Position numbers and translations under genes: made by a program
Notes under the pieces: model-generated
Database searches by the model: none
Told to the model about the DNA's origin: nothing
What the model saw: only the letters and a program-made list of their open reading frames with translations
DNA from: Kalmanozyma brasiliensis GHG001
Lineage: Eukaryota > Basidiomycota > Ustilaginomycetes > Ustilaginales
DNA: 64,000 nucleotides
Direction: 5' to 3'
Assembly: GCF_000497045.1 (NCBI RefSeq)
Contig: NW_015961959.1
Coordinates: 1,363,304 to 1,427,303 of the forward strand
Shown here: piece by piece, positions 49,725-59,654 of the stretch
Position numbering within the stretch: the stretch's first letter is position 1
Layout: each line of letters starts with the position of its first letter

Positions 49725-51071
49725 ATGGCGGACGTCGATACCTCACCTCCAGCGGACACGTCCTCCAAGATCGCTACGGCAGTCGCACCCGCCGCTGCCG
49801 CTCCATCACCCACCTCGGTCCCCGCTCCGCGCTTCCTCCTCCACGAAAAGACCCTCGACCTGGCCTTCAACGACATCTGGGCGAACAATGCCAACGCTAT
49901 CTCGCACTGCTACTCCAACACAGATGCACTCAAGGTGGACTTTACCCGCACCGGCAAACGAAGCTGGCTGGGGATGATCAATGATGCGACCAACAGCGTC
50001 TACCGCATGGTCCAAGGCGCAGTGACCGACTTCTTCCGGCAGACCGTGCTTGACTTCACCTACGGCTCCATCGGGCTGCATGGGCTGGAGAAGTACTATG
50101 ACGATCTGAACAGTCGAGACCCGAGCGAGTCGGTGCGTTTGGCGAGGGTCAGGGCGAGCGCGATCGAGAGCTGCACGCGCGAAGTCGTACCGGAAACCGA
50201 AGAGGTGGTCGGAGGATGGACACTGTGTTCTCCACTGCAGAAGGACACAGTGCAGGCGCTGAAGCTGGAAGAGAAAGTGGTGCTGCTGACGGCGAAAGCG
50301 CTCTACGTCTGCAGCTACGATTTCGGCAGCGAGAAGCTCAACGAGTTCACAAAGGTCCTCGTCGGCGACATCGTCGGCATCCAAGAAGGTACGTTTCGAT
50401 CCACTTCCAGCTGTTTTGACTCCCCATCATGCTTGCTGACCACAGCTCATCTTTCGACACCAATACTCGTCTGACTTCACAATAGGCCTCTATGTCATCT
50501 CGCCGAACGACTCGTCCCATCCGGACGATAATTGGGGGCTGGTAGTGATATACCTCAACAGCATCTCGCGCACCAACACCGCTGCCTCGATGAAAAACAT
50601 CAACCTCGACGCCGCCTCGGCTGCTGCTGCTGAGTCCACTCACATCTTTGCATTCCGCGCAATCACCGACGAGCTGGGCGACACGGTCGTTCCCGACATT
50701 CACGCAGGAGCACGCTCGCGGCATCTCCACCACACCGTCAAAGCCACGTCACGCGGCGAGGCCGAGGAGGACGACGAGGATGGCTGCATCACATCCAAGC
50801 AGAAGGTGCGGCGCATCGTCGAGCACCTCCGCGTGGCCTGCAGCGACGCAGGCGTGTTCGACATCGACGACGAGACTTCCGAGGGCAAGACGCAGTTTGT
50901 CACCCACGAGACGATTCAGAGGTATGCTTTTTCCGTCGTTCTTCAGCACTGGAGTGGAAGCTGATCCGATCTTTGCTTTGGTTTGGTTTGGACAGCCTGG
51001 ATGAGGCTAAGGCCATGATGCCGTACTTTGGCGAGCTGATTGAGGGGCTGAAACGCCGTCTCTGGCTGTGA
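49725..51071 (+). CDS. C-terminal half of a SAC2/INPP5F-like phosphoinositide phosphatase
   Basis: Three exons, 49725-50388, 50486-50921 and 50996-51071, with introns GTACGT...AATAG and GTATGC...GACAG; 391 aa. After an Ala/Ser/Pro leader of about 40 residues, the protein enters directly at the part of the SAC catalytic domain that normally follows the CX5R helix: IWANNANAISHCYSNTDALKVDFTRTGKRSW, then DATNSVYRMV and DFFRQTVLDF. An hSac2-type PH-like region follows (GGWTLCSP... VVLLTAKALYVCSYDFGSEKLNEFTKVLVGDIVGIQEG). The first part of a SAC domain and the active site are absent. They are encoded on the opposite strand at 51304-53607, with the two stops 232 bp apart. Confidence 0.85.
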
Positions 51072-51303
51072 TTTATTCGATACGATCTTGTTCGCCACCG
51101 ACTTTGCTCGATAGTATACCCTGCCATTGACTCACAGATCTGGCAATGGCAATTCCCTTGAATGCACCTGTCACTTGCACGGAGTGGCCTGCTGAGGAGA
51201 GCCCATCAATTTGGATGCAACTTTGATCCTGAACGGATGTATTCGACGATCTGGGTATATGAGGTCGATGTAGACGCGAAACGAAAGGACGATATCGACA
51301 CGA

Positions 51304-53607
51304 CTAGGTGCTGGCAGACCCGACCATGATTCCCAGCTTTGCCAACTGACCCGTCAGCACGTGTCTCGCAAACGCCGATTGCACGACGTTGGTCCGATCC
51401 AAGCAGTCCAGACATGACACCCTGAAGACGCCCGTCTGCCTACGCACCACGTCCACCTTCCTCTCGCCCGCTGTTCGATGATGGTAGTAACCCATCTCGC
51501 CGAGCGTCTCCTCCATCGACCCAATGAGCTTGGCGACGTTCTCGAACCGCATCCCTGAACACTCCTTGTGAAAGTCAAAGTCGACATAATGCAGCTTGCC
51601 CCTGTCCCACCCATCCTGCGATGCTTCTCCACGAAGGTTCTCTGCAGCCTCACGGTAGGCCTTGGAGATCTGCCCTTCCTTGCCACCCTGCTCGGCGAGG
51701 TTGATGCACGTGATATCGCCGTATCTTTCTACTTGAACTGCAAAATGCTTACGACATGCTGCAGTGTTTTCCACCTCGGTCCGCTCGAGCACCGGCGGCG
51801 GCTTGAGCGAGAACGGACTTTGCGACCAGTACAGCGGGATGCTTCCGCGAATCTGGACGAACGACAGCACGTCGCCGATCAGATCGGCCGCAGATGCGGA
51901 GGACGGCGGCCCACGAAGAACGTAGAGGATTTGCTCGGTCTCGACAAAGTTGGCGACTTGGCCAGACTCGTTGATTCCACGACGCTGGTACCGCAGCCCA
52001 GCACGCTCCTTGGACCGACGCGAGATGACCATCAGCTGACAGCGCAGCACTGCATCCGCCTTCTCGTTAGCGTCAGCAATCGGCTGGATGGGCAAACTGA
52101 CCGTCTGCAGGTAGCCTTGCATCACAGGAAGGATGTAGGCGTGCAGTCCAGCGTGAATGAGGTCCTTGGACATGTGCTCGTTGTGCCAGAACCGCCGATC
52201 GGCTCGCCTCCACAGTGGCAGGCCGGGATACGGCTCGGCAAGCAGGGGAAAGGCGGGTGTCCGTTGCGCATCCTGAGTGCTCGTCGTGGAACTTCGGGCC
52301 TGATGCAACTGCTGCGAAGCTAGCTGCGGGCTGACGTTCGCGTTGGGCTTCGGATTGCCCTCGAGCGCACGCCGCTTGTTCTGCAGCGACGTGGTGAGAT
52401 CAAAGTCGTAGCTGAACCAGAACTCGCCTCGCGCCCAGTACTTTGCTGTCTCACGCACTGCTTTTTCTTCCAGCTCGGCTTGCTTGGCTGCGTGCCACTG
52501 CTGATCGGCCGTTGCAGGCGCGGCTCCAAAGGGTTCCTCAGGCGAGCCAGGCTGTGGCACTTCAACGACGTCATTGGCGGGTTGTGCAGCGTCCGCGAGC
52601 TGAGACTGCGTGGCTGCATCTTCAGAGACGGTGTCGATTCGACCAGCGGAGACAGAACGAGCAGCGCGGGTGAGCCAAGGCCTCGATTTGGGCATGCGGA
52701 GCGTGTCGGCATGTCGCGAGATGGACGAGAAGAACGGTTCTCTGGGAATCGCAGCTGGCGTCTGTACGTCGTCGTAGTCTGACTCGTCACTATCTGAGTC
52801 GCTCTCGGAGGAATCACTTTGATCTGTTGAGGATGCCGCTGGATGTGCCTCAGGAGCCGCACCGCTGCCCTTCGCAGCTTGCGAGCGAATCGCTTGCGTC
52901 GCCTCGTCTTTCAGCAGCGGAATTGCAAGCACACCCGTGCAGCAGTAGATGGGCCGTGTGTCGTGGAAGTAGTGTCCAATCAGCTTGGAGCTGGTGATGA
53001 CGAAAAGATAGCCGCTGTTGAAGAAGCGCGAAAGTCCAACGATACCAGAGCATTCCATTGATGCAGATTCGGCTGTCGAACTGTCGACCAGCGGCTTCCA
53101 ATCAGACGGTGGCAGAGGTGTGATCTTGGCGTCTTTGCTCCAGTCGATCAGGAAGCCGACGTCGAGCGAGGTGATGGAAGGTGGAGCCCCGGCAGCAGCT
53201 GCTTTGGACGTCCCGATGGTTGCGACCTTGAATCCGTCCCCGGAGCCCAGTGCACGAGCGCCAGCCGTGCTGGTTGGCACTATTGTGCTCGCTTTTGTAT
53301 GATGTGGTGATCGCGCGTGTTGGTGATGTGCGTCTAACGAGCTTCGTGGATACACTAGAAGACCCTGGTCCGTAGGTAGGATGCCGATGCGACGTTCGGG
53401 CAAGGGATGCGGGAAAGGAGGCACTGTCCAGGCTGCCATGGCTGAGCTCGAGCCGCGTGACGGCAGAGAAGGACTCGAAGGCATGCTTGGCGACGATGAT
53501 GGGATCTTTGTGCGAGTCTTGGGAGAAGACGGTGTCGCCGTGATCTTGTTGGTCCCCGCTGCTGGCTGCTTGGAGCTGTTGGATGGAGAGAAGATGGCTT
53601 TGAACAT
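51304..53607 (-). CDS. N-terminal half of a SAC phosphoinositide phosphatase, with active site
   Basis: 767 aa from the ATG at 53607 (the TTG further up is not used). SAC landmarks in order: GIVGLSRFFNSGYLFVITSSKLIGH, EFWFSYDFDLTTSLQ, RRFWHNEHMSKDLIHAGL, LMVISRRSKERAGLRYQRRGINESG, FVQIRGSIPLYWSQ, GKLHYVDFDFHKECSGM, and the catalytic CX5R(T/S) element SCLDCLDRTNVVQ with Cys732. The protein ends only 36 residues after that cysteine begins, at LAKLGIM plus six residues. The rest of the catalytic fold is missing here and lies on the opposite strand at 49725-51071. Long disordered insertions occupy residues 230-400. Confidence 0.88.
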   Translation of the reverse strand: MFKAIFSPSNSSKQPAAGTNKITATPSSPKTRTKIPSSSPSMPSSPSLPSRGSSSAMAAWTVPPFPHPLPERRIGILPTDQGLLVYPRSSLDAHHQHARSPHHTKASTIVPTSTAGARALGSGDGFKVATIGTSKAAAAGAPPSITSLDVGFLIDWSKDAKITPLPPSDWKPLVDSSTAESASMECSGIVGLSRFFNSGYLFVITSSKLIGHYFHDTRPIYCCTGVLAIPLLKDEATQAIRSQAAKGSGAAPEAHPAASSTDQSDSSESDSDSDESDYDDVQTPAAIPREPFFSSISRHADTLRMPKSRPWLTRAARSVSAGRIDTVSEDAATQSQLADAAQPANDVVEVPQPGSPEEPFGAAPATADQQWHAAKQAELEEKAVRETAKYWARGEFWFSYDFDLTTSLQNKRRALEGNPKPNANVSPQLASQQLHQARSSTTSTQDAQRTPAFPLLAEPYPGLPLWRRADRRFWHNEHMSKDLIHAGLHAYILPVMQGYLQTVSLPIQPIADANEKADAVLRCQLMVISRRSKERAGLRYQRRGINESGQVANFVETEQILYVLRGPPSSASAADLIGDVLSFVQIRGSIPLYWSQSPFSLKPPPVLERTEVENTAACRKHFAVQVERYGDITCINLAEQGGKEGQISKAYREAAENLRGEASQDGWDRGKLHYVDFDFHKECSGMRFENVAKLIGSMEETLGEMGYYHHRTAGERKVDVVRRQTGVFRVSCLDCLDRTNVVQSAFARHVLTGQLAKLGIMVGSAST

Positions 53608-54196
53608 GGTCGACAAATGTTGGGCCGGGATGCGCTGAGGTTGACAGCGGTCCGAGCGTCAGTGCAGTGAGGATGGACGAGACAGGGAAGACCCGGCAGT
53701 CCCGGCGATGTTGGTGGTCGCCTGCGGAGGAGCGAGACTCTTCAGGGGCTCTCCACAACATGCAGGTCGCCAATCCCTCATTCATCACCGTGCATGGACC
53801 TCGAGCTGCCAAAAATTGTCAAGATGTCAGATTTCGTGCGCACCGGTTCAGCTTTCACACCGCGACGTCGACACTGTTCCCCTTGTCACGGCTAGTCAGA
53901 TCACGCTGAAAGCAGCAATGAGGCCTATGCACAAACAGACGATGCGGGCCGGATGAGTCGTGGTCATGTCACGGCGGAAGATTGCCTGATCTTTGAATTG
54001 CCAAAATGGAAGCACTGACGATGCACAGCAGCGTATCAAGGGGCACAGCCCGCTCGGCCACGGAGCATGCATACATCAAAACCAAGAGGGAGTACGTGCG
54101 AGGGGCAAAATCGAAGCGAAGGGTAGTGTCCATGAGTCGGATCGCAACAAGCATCCAGATGGGAGCGAGTTTGACTGTTCATAAATAGCATCCGCT
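53608..54196. other. Intergenic between two minus-strand genes
   Basis: 589 bp with the SAC N-half promoter and the chitin deacetylase 3' region. Frames here are short and unbiased. Confidence 0.5.
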
Positions 54197-55651
54197 TTAA
54201 GCAAGGAGACCGAAGAAGAGCATCACAGCGCCGAGCACGGCGGTGGGAAGCACAAAGGTAGGCAGCGACGAGAGAGAGGCAGCCGAGAAGTTGCGGCCGC
54301 CCGTGCTGGAGCCGGCGCTGCCTGCGGCACCGCTGCCCGTAGAAAGAGCGGGAGCAGCAGCTCGGCTCGAGGTGATGGTGTGGGTACCCGTGGTGCCGAC
54401 CTCGTTGGGAAGAGCGCCCGAGCTGTTAGAGTAGGTCTCGACGTAGGCATCCGAGGCAGGCTTCTTGAGGCATTGGACAATGGGCATGAGGCTCTGAGCG
54501 GGGCTCATCTGCCTAGCAGCGGGGAGCACGACGTTGACGGCAATGTCGACGGCCTGCTGGTACAGGTCGTGGGCGAGCACAATGTAACCGGTGGAGAGCG
54601 ACGAGGCATTCTTTATGATCGACTCGAAGTTGTATACCACCTCAGCAGGCGAGACGACACCGGCAGCGATACGCCAGTCATTGGTGTCGTAGGGTGCGCG
54701 TCCGGGGGGCGTGGTCCAGATGATAGGAGTGAGACCCATCTGGAGCGAGATGGCACGAACACGATCATCGATGTCGCCGTAAGGAGGACGCATGGTGTTG
54801 GGGGTGACGCCAATCACGGAGCGGATGACCTCCTTGGACCAGCCAAGTTCAGCGACAATCTGTTCATTGGTGAGCGTGGTGAGGGCGTGGTGCGACCAGG
54901 TGTGGACTGAAATCTGGTGACCTTGCTGGAATTCAGTCTGAAGCATCTGAGGACGCGAGATGACACGCGAGCCGACCACGAAGAAGGTAGACTTGATGTT
55001 GTTCTGGTTGAGGTACTGCAGCAGAGTCGGGGTGTAGGGCGAAGGGCCGTCATCGTACGAGAGGCCCCAGGTGTTTTGGTCGGGACAGGTGGTGATGTCG
55101 GTGGAACGGGTGCATTGACCGCACGTCCACCAGCAATTTCCGCTAGCACCAGCTTGTGCGAGGTTGGTGGGGTTGCCACTGCACGAGGCGGAGTCTACAG
55201 TGGTGGTGACGTTGGGAACCTGGGAGAAGTCGATCTGAGACATCCACTGCTGCACCTGAGCCGAGTCGGTGGGAGGGACGACATCGAGCGCAGGGAAGTT
55301 GGAAGGAAGGATCGAGTTGAGGTTGGGCAGACCAGGAGCGCCGGTGACCTGCGGGTTGCTGGCACCAGCAGGATAGGTGGTGAAGAGCGAGGTGGTGGAG
55401 GTGGTGTCGCCGAAACCGGAAGAGATGCCGGCAATGATGGACGAGACGGAAGCAGGAAGAGTTCCGGTGAAGGTCGAGGTGGGGGCGGCCGAAGCGCCAC
55501 CGGTGGCAGCAGAAGAAGAGGCCCCCGAACCCGTTCGGGTCGCGGAGCCAGACGAGCCGGAGCCCGAAGCTTGACGCTTCTCAAAGTCAGGCTTGGCCGA
55601 AGCGATGGCGGCGAGTGCGAGAGGCACAGCGGCGATGGTGAGTTTGACCAT
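54197..55651 (-). CDS. GPI-anchored chitin deacetylase (CE4 polysaccharide deacetylase)
   Basis: 484 aa. Signal peptide about 1-19, with a Kex2-like KR at 25-26, then a Ser/Ala-rich region. A Cys-rich patch at 157-190 precedes the CE4 domain. Its motifs are intact: YDDGP (Asp200, Asp201), HTWSHH (metal ligands His250 and His254), RPPYGD (288-292), a Trp at 312 and IVLAHD with His361. The end is a Ser/Ala/Gly-rich stalk and a hydrophobic GPI-attachment tail. The enzyme converts cell-wall chitin to chitosan at the plasma membrane or wall, which in plant-colonising fungi helps avoid chitin-triggered recognition. Confidence 0.95.
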   Translation of the reverse strand: MVKLTIAAVPLALAAIASAKPDFEKRQASGSGSSGSATRTGSGASSSAATGGASAAPTSTFTGTLPASVSSIIAGISSGFGDTTSTTSLFTTYPAGASNPQVTGAPGLPNLNSILPSNFPALDVVPPTDSAQVQQWMSQIDFSQVPNVTTTVDSASCSGNPTNLAQAGASGNCWWTCGQCTRSTDITTCPDQNTWGLSYDDGPSPYTPTLLQYLNQNNIKSTFFVVGSRVISRPQMLQTEFQQGHQISVHTWSHHALTTLTNEQIVAELGWSKEVIRSVIGVTPNTMRPPYGDIDDRVRAISLQMGLTPIIWTTPPGRAPYDTNDWRIAAGVVSPAEVVYNFESIIKNASSLSTGYIVLAHDLYQQAVDIAVNVVLPAARQMSPAQSLMPIVQCLKKPASDAYVETYSNSSGALPNEVGTTGTHTITSSRAAAPALSTGSGAAGSAGSSTGGRNFSAASLSSLPTFVLPTAVLGAVMLFFGLLA

Positions 55652-57209
55652 GGTGATCCGTTCCGTCTATACTGGGCGTGCAACGAGGGATGGAAAGATC
55701 CGCGTTCTGAAGGGTACGAAGGAGGTGGTGGTGGTCGTGACGAAGGAACCCCGGTGAATGCAGATGCATAAGAACAATGAAGTGAAGCTGCGCCCACCGC
55801 CTCGTGTTCACAGAACACACAGAACGGACGGAGGAGCATCCAAGTCCGAGCGAGGAGAGGGCGGAAAGAGCTGCAGAGTTGGACACCGAGCAGAGCCACC
55901 AGCAAGCAGCCAGCGAGAACACAAAGGAAACCCTGTTCTCTCAGCTCGGAGAAGAACGTCTCAGACAGGGTTTCAGGGGTTCAAAAATAAACGCTTTGTT
56001 GTTGTTGCTCTTGGGGTCTATCGGCACAGCATTACAAACGCGAAACCCAACTCAATACAAATCACAGTTTTGGAAAGGATGTCGCGCGAGTTCGAGAGTA
56101 CTTATCCTGAATTGTCTGTCCAGACGCGCTGCACAGCCCTCCTGCGAGCCCTTTCATCCTTCAGGCTTCGGCACGCAAGACGATCGCAGCAAGCAGCTCG
56201 CTGCCGGCGATTCGAATCGACCTCATTCCATACGAAGCTTATGTAGTGACCGCAGCAACAATGAAAGTTGGCGCGAGCTCTGCATGCTGAGTATGCTCAA
56301 GACGATCCTCGGCTGAGGCAGCACGCGCAACACGGAAAAGTGCATCGAGCTCCAATGCTGAAGTGAAAGAAGTTTGTGCCTCTGCTGTCGAAATGAAGAA
56401 GCAAGCAACGCTTTGGCAATGAGTCCTACCGACAAGTTGCTCTATTCTCTGCCTTTGCGAAATACGTTGCCAAGCTATACCGTCGCTTGCCAAGCTTGGC
56501 GTGTAGGGCTTGGTGTCCCGCCGTCCAGTCGAGCTTGGCCATCTCGGGACAAAATCCTCCGACTCGGCAAGTGACTTTTGCAAGCGAGGTTTCAAGGCGG
56601 TGTAGAAAGATCTGCAGAGAGCAGCAGCTTCGCATCTCGGTCCTGCGAGCCGGCCACCGCAAAAGAAGCGCTGCCAGCGAAGCGCCTTTTCCACCCGAAC
56701 GGCGGCACAATCGAGCCTCGACTTTTGTTCCGCCACCCCCTTTTGGTCGCGCCAGCCCAGCACGGCGTTCAACCCCTTCATTACCGTGCCTTGATCATGC
56801 ACGCCTTGATGCACATTGGCATTGACCTTCACGCCGCGGCGTCTTTCCGTCATGCAGATCGCTTATGCCGAAGAGACGAACGTCGAGCGAGTTGATACAT
56901 ATTATGCCGGCGACCATGCCAGTCGACAAGCCGGGCACTGTCAGCCATGCAGAAGCTTTCGAGATCAGCTGCTTCAGTGAGTGGGTTCGACGGGTTGGAT
57001 CGGGCTACAATCGTCCCGATAGGAAGTCGCCTCGGAACCCGGCGCCAGGTCGAGCTGCTCGCGCCAAATTTTGTTTTCTGTGCAACAGGAAGTTCTCAGG
57101 GTCCGACCTCTTCGCCGTTTTCCAGCCATCCTATAACGGTGTCCAGCCGTCATCCAGCCCCACTCCTTCCACCTGCAACAAACCTTCTCGTAGATTCTAC
57201 ACCGCCAAA
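55652..57209. promoter_or_regulatory. Divergent intergenic region (chitin deacetylase / TMA16)
   Basis: 1.56 kb. A 204-codon minus-strand frame and several plus-strand frames are present, but none has protein-like composition or the local codon bias. No RNA gene or repeat seen. Confidence 0.5.
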
Positions 57210-57995
57210 ATGGGTGGCAAGAAGATCTCGGAACGCTCGATCAAGAAAAAGTCGGGCCCAACCCATCCGTACTCGAGGAGAGCGACCCAGCTGGCCAGAG
57301 TCGCCCATCGCAAGGACAAGCTCAACCAGGCCAAGTCCGTCCGGAGTCGCTCTTCCAACGCCAAAGTCGACCGCCTCTCCACTCTCATTCTCATGCTGCC
57401 CGACGACATCGATGCACTGCCAGATCTCGCAGCTGTACACGCTTTCGTGAAAGACAACTTCCTCACACGGCACCACGACGAGCTGGAAGAGCTCAGAGCA
57501 GATAGGAGACCTGGTCGACCTCCTCACAAGCGCGAGGTCGAGCTCAAGGAAGTCATCGCCAAAGAGCTTCAAGAATACAACGAAGGCTTAGAGATTCCAG
57601 ACTTCACCAATGCAACCAATGTCAAGCTGCTCCGCGAATGGCAGGGTGACCCGCAAGCACTCCCCCTCTTCCGAATGGTTCGCATCAGCGGCAACGATCC
57701 GTAAGTTCCACCCCCATCTTTCCCTCTCGACGCATGTCAAAGGCGTCAGAATGCGACCGCAAGATCTACGGCCATCTCCTAGAGAAAGAGGCGTCCAGCT
57801 GACATCCCAGACATCTGCACTATCAACAGCGACCAATGCAAGCTGATGCACACTGGCACCCACAAGCTGCTCACGCTCGAGCTAGAGCAGCAACAAAAGT
57901 CGAACGCAGAGACCGAGATGGACACGACTGATATCGCCGCAGATGCCAACGCCTCGGAGTTCCAGCGCGTCGGCGAGTTTGCGCAGATGGGTTGA
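57210..57995 (+). CDS. TMA16: Translation machinery-associated protein 16 (TMA16)-like
   Basis: Two exons, 57210-57700 and 57830-57995, with a 129 nt intron (GTAAGT donor, CAACAG acceptor); 218 aa. The basic start with KKSGPTHPYSRRATQLARVAHRKDKL is typical of TMA16, followed by the acidic/aromatic helix DDIDALPDLAAVHAFVKDNFLTRHHDELEELRADRRPGRPP and IPDFTNATNVKLLREWQGDPQALPLFRMVRIS, which end the conserved domain. Exon 2 adds a short conserved-looking stretch and an acidic tail. In yeast the protein associates with nuclear pre-60S particles. Confidence 0.9.
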
Positions 57996-58170
57996 TCTGC
58001 TTCCTTCGTGTCGACAGATAAGCCTTTTGCAGCGCCGCCTTGACAAACAGCGACCTCCAACCCACGTCCCACGCATCGTGTTCTGCAATTGTACCACTAG
58101 CATTCTCAATACCATAAAGATCAGATGTAGAAGCCTTCGTGCGTCTCGATATGCCTGGCCCTCTCTCTGA

Positions 58171-58299
58171 GGACCCGGGCGAACACGATCAAAGGCATCC
58201 ATGCTGAGCCGCACCGGCCCTTTGGGTATCAACGTCTTTGATGCGAGCATGCCGCTTAATTACGAAGCTCTCTTGCGAAAGGTGAAGAAGCTCAAATGA
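58171..58299 (+). pseudogene. Relic of a Zn2Cys6 transcription-factor C-terminus
   Basis: A 42-codon open stretch, preceded by a stop. Its last 32 codons align without gaps to the last 32 of the Zn2Cys6 factor ending at 28216. I count 15 identities, including FDA.MP, EA.LR.V and the L near the end. The nucleotide match is clear around CTTTGATGCGA and GAAGCT, and both end at the same point. There is no zinc cluster or middle region nearby, so this is probably the decayed 3' end of a paralogous gene, or a 3' fragment duplicated into the region downstream of TMA16. Confidence 0.6.
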
Positions 58300-58426
58300 G
58301 TGCTTCGACAATTGATTGCAGATGACCGCCGAACACGACGAGCGCACACCGCACAGAATGCCAAATTGGAGCGGCGTGCTTTTGAACAACGTCATAATTG
58401 TAGTGGTGTCAAGCTCTGTCATCCAC

Positions 58427-58535
58427 GGTTGTATGGAGTAGTTGGTTAACTTAGGAGATTCTGACTTGGCGCGGTTCTAACAGGCTGCGATAGTACGAAT
58501 TTCTCTTGCCCTGGGTTCGAATCCCAGTACGACCT
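58427..58535 (+). tRNA. tRNA-Gln (CTG anticodon) with an intron
   Basis: The acceptor stem pairs GGTTGTA with TACGACC (one G-U pair). D-arm GAGT/ACTT with a GG-containing loop; anticodon stem GGAGA/TCTCT; loop TTCTGAT; T-arm CTGGG/CCCAG with loop TTCGAAT. The mature parts are 58427-58464 and 58501-58535 (73 nt). The 36 nt intron (58465-58500) follows the base 3' of the anticodon, the canonical position, and contains an AACAGG that can pair with the anticodon. The B box is at 58514-58524. Confidence 0.9.
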
Positions 58536-58537
58536 CA

Positions 58538-58544
58538 TTTTTTT
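58538..58544 (+). terminator. RNA polymerase III terminator of the tRNA gene
   Basis: Seven consecutive T residues, two bases after the tRNA discriminator base. Confidence 0.85.
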
Positions 58545-59654
58545 CCCTCCGTCAGTTGAGCAACGTCGAGCTCTGACTTTTTGTCCTTTCGATGGCTATC
58601 CTTCCGGTACAGTGATCCGCATGCTACAAGGGGGATGCGTTGCTGTCTGCAGCACTTTCATGGAGGCCTGCATGGAAGAGCTTGACCGTGTGAATGTTTG
58701 AGTCTTGCGGCTGGGGGTCTCCATTCCGCGGCTCAGGGCATGTTTGGTTGAGTGAGTGGGGGGCATTCCACGCATTTCACGCGCGTGCCTGGATGCAAAC
58801 TCTTCGTCGCCAGCACCCGACCCGCCATTTTGAGCCGGGATCTTCTCTGGGTTACCGCCAAGCGAGCCCACTCACGGAAGTCGCTCGCATAAGCGAACCC
58901 CGGGCCAGGTCTTCCACCATCAACCTAAGCTTAGACCCCTCCTCGCCACCGAAGCGTCGCATGAGGATGCATGATCGTCGATACGTGGGGTCAAACGCTA
59001 TCCACTCTTCAGCTCGCAAGAACAGTGTCACGTCTTCACTGTGACATTGTAGTCGGATGAAGGCTTTCAGAGTGTATCTTCCAAGCGCCAATGCCGTGTA
59101 GCGCTTGGATGCACAACCCCACGATGCTGACGCTGAGTCTTCCAACTCCGACTGGCTCTTGCACCCGGGGAAGGTTGAACACATGCAAACGATTACGAGA
59201 GTGATTGACGTTTGGGTGCTTGGCTTGCGTCTTAGTGAGGTGCACCCTTCGGCTGGCCTTGCAGGAGACAGCCGCTCCAAACGCGGTTACCGCCCTCGCT
59301 CGCACAAGCTTGTTGCCATCCACACGCTCTCTGTCTCAACCGACGCTTTCCCCGCATCTCTAATTGTTCCTGCCACTCGTTGCGCGCACGAAGCAGCTTG
59401 GAGCCAGTCCTTCCGAACCCACCTCTTTTCTTGAGGCAACCCTGCCGCCACTGCGCACCGTTGTACAAAGACCTCGCTGCCCCACCCCTTCTCGACTTCT
59501 CCAACTCCTTGCCGTTGCATCCCTCTCCTATCCTTACTTTCCTTTCCATCACCCTTACCTCTGATCGTGACGCCCTCGAAATCGATCACCTTTTTCATAT
59601 CTCACGTCTTCTCCTACTCCTCGGTCACTATCGTTACGACAAGTGCGTCCCATC
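58545..59654. promoter_or_regulatory. Intergenic region upstream of the alcohol oxidase
   Basis: 1.1 kb. The last ~200 bp (59440-59650) is strikingly pyrimidine-rich on the coding strand, a common feature of fungal promoters and leaders of strongly expressed genes. No gene seen. Confidence 0.5.

Noticed and set aside
56239..56853. 204-codon minus-strand ORF between chitin deacetylase and TMA16
   Set aside because: No coding bias, no hydrophobic core pattern and no family; it also overlaps unrelated plus frames equally long.
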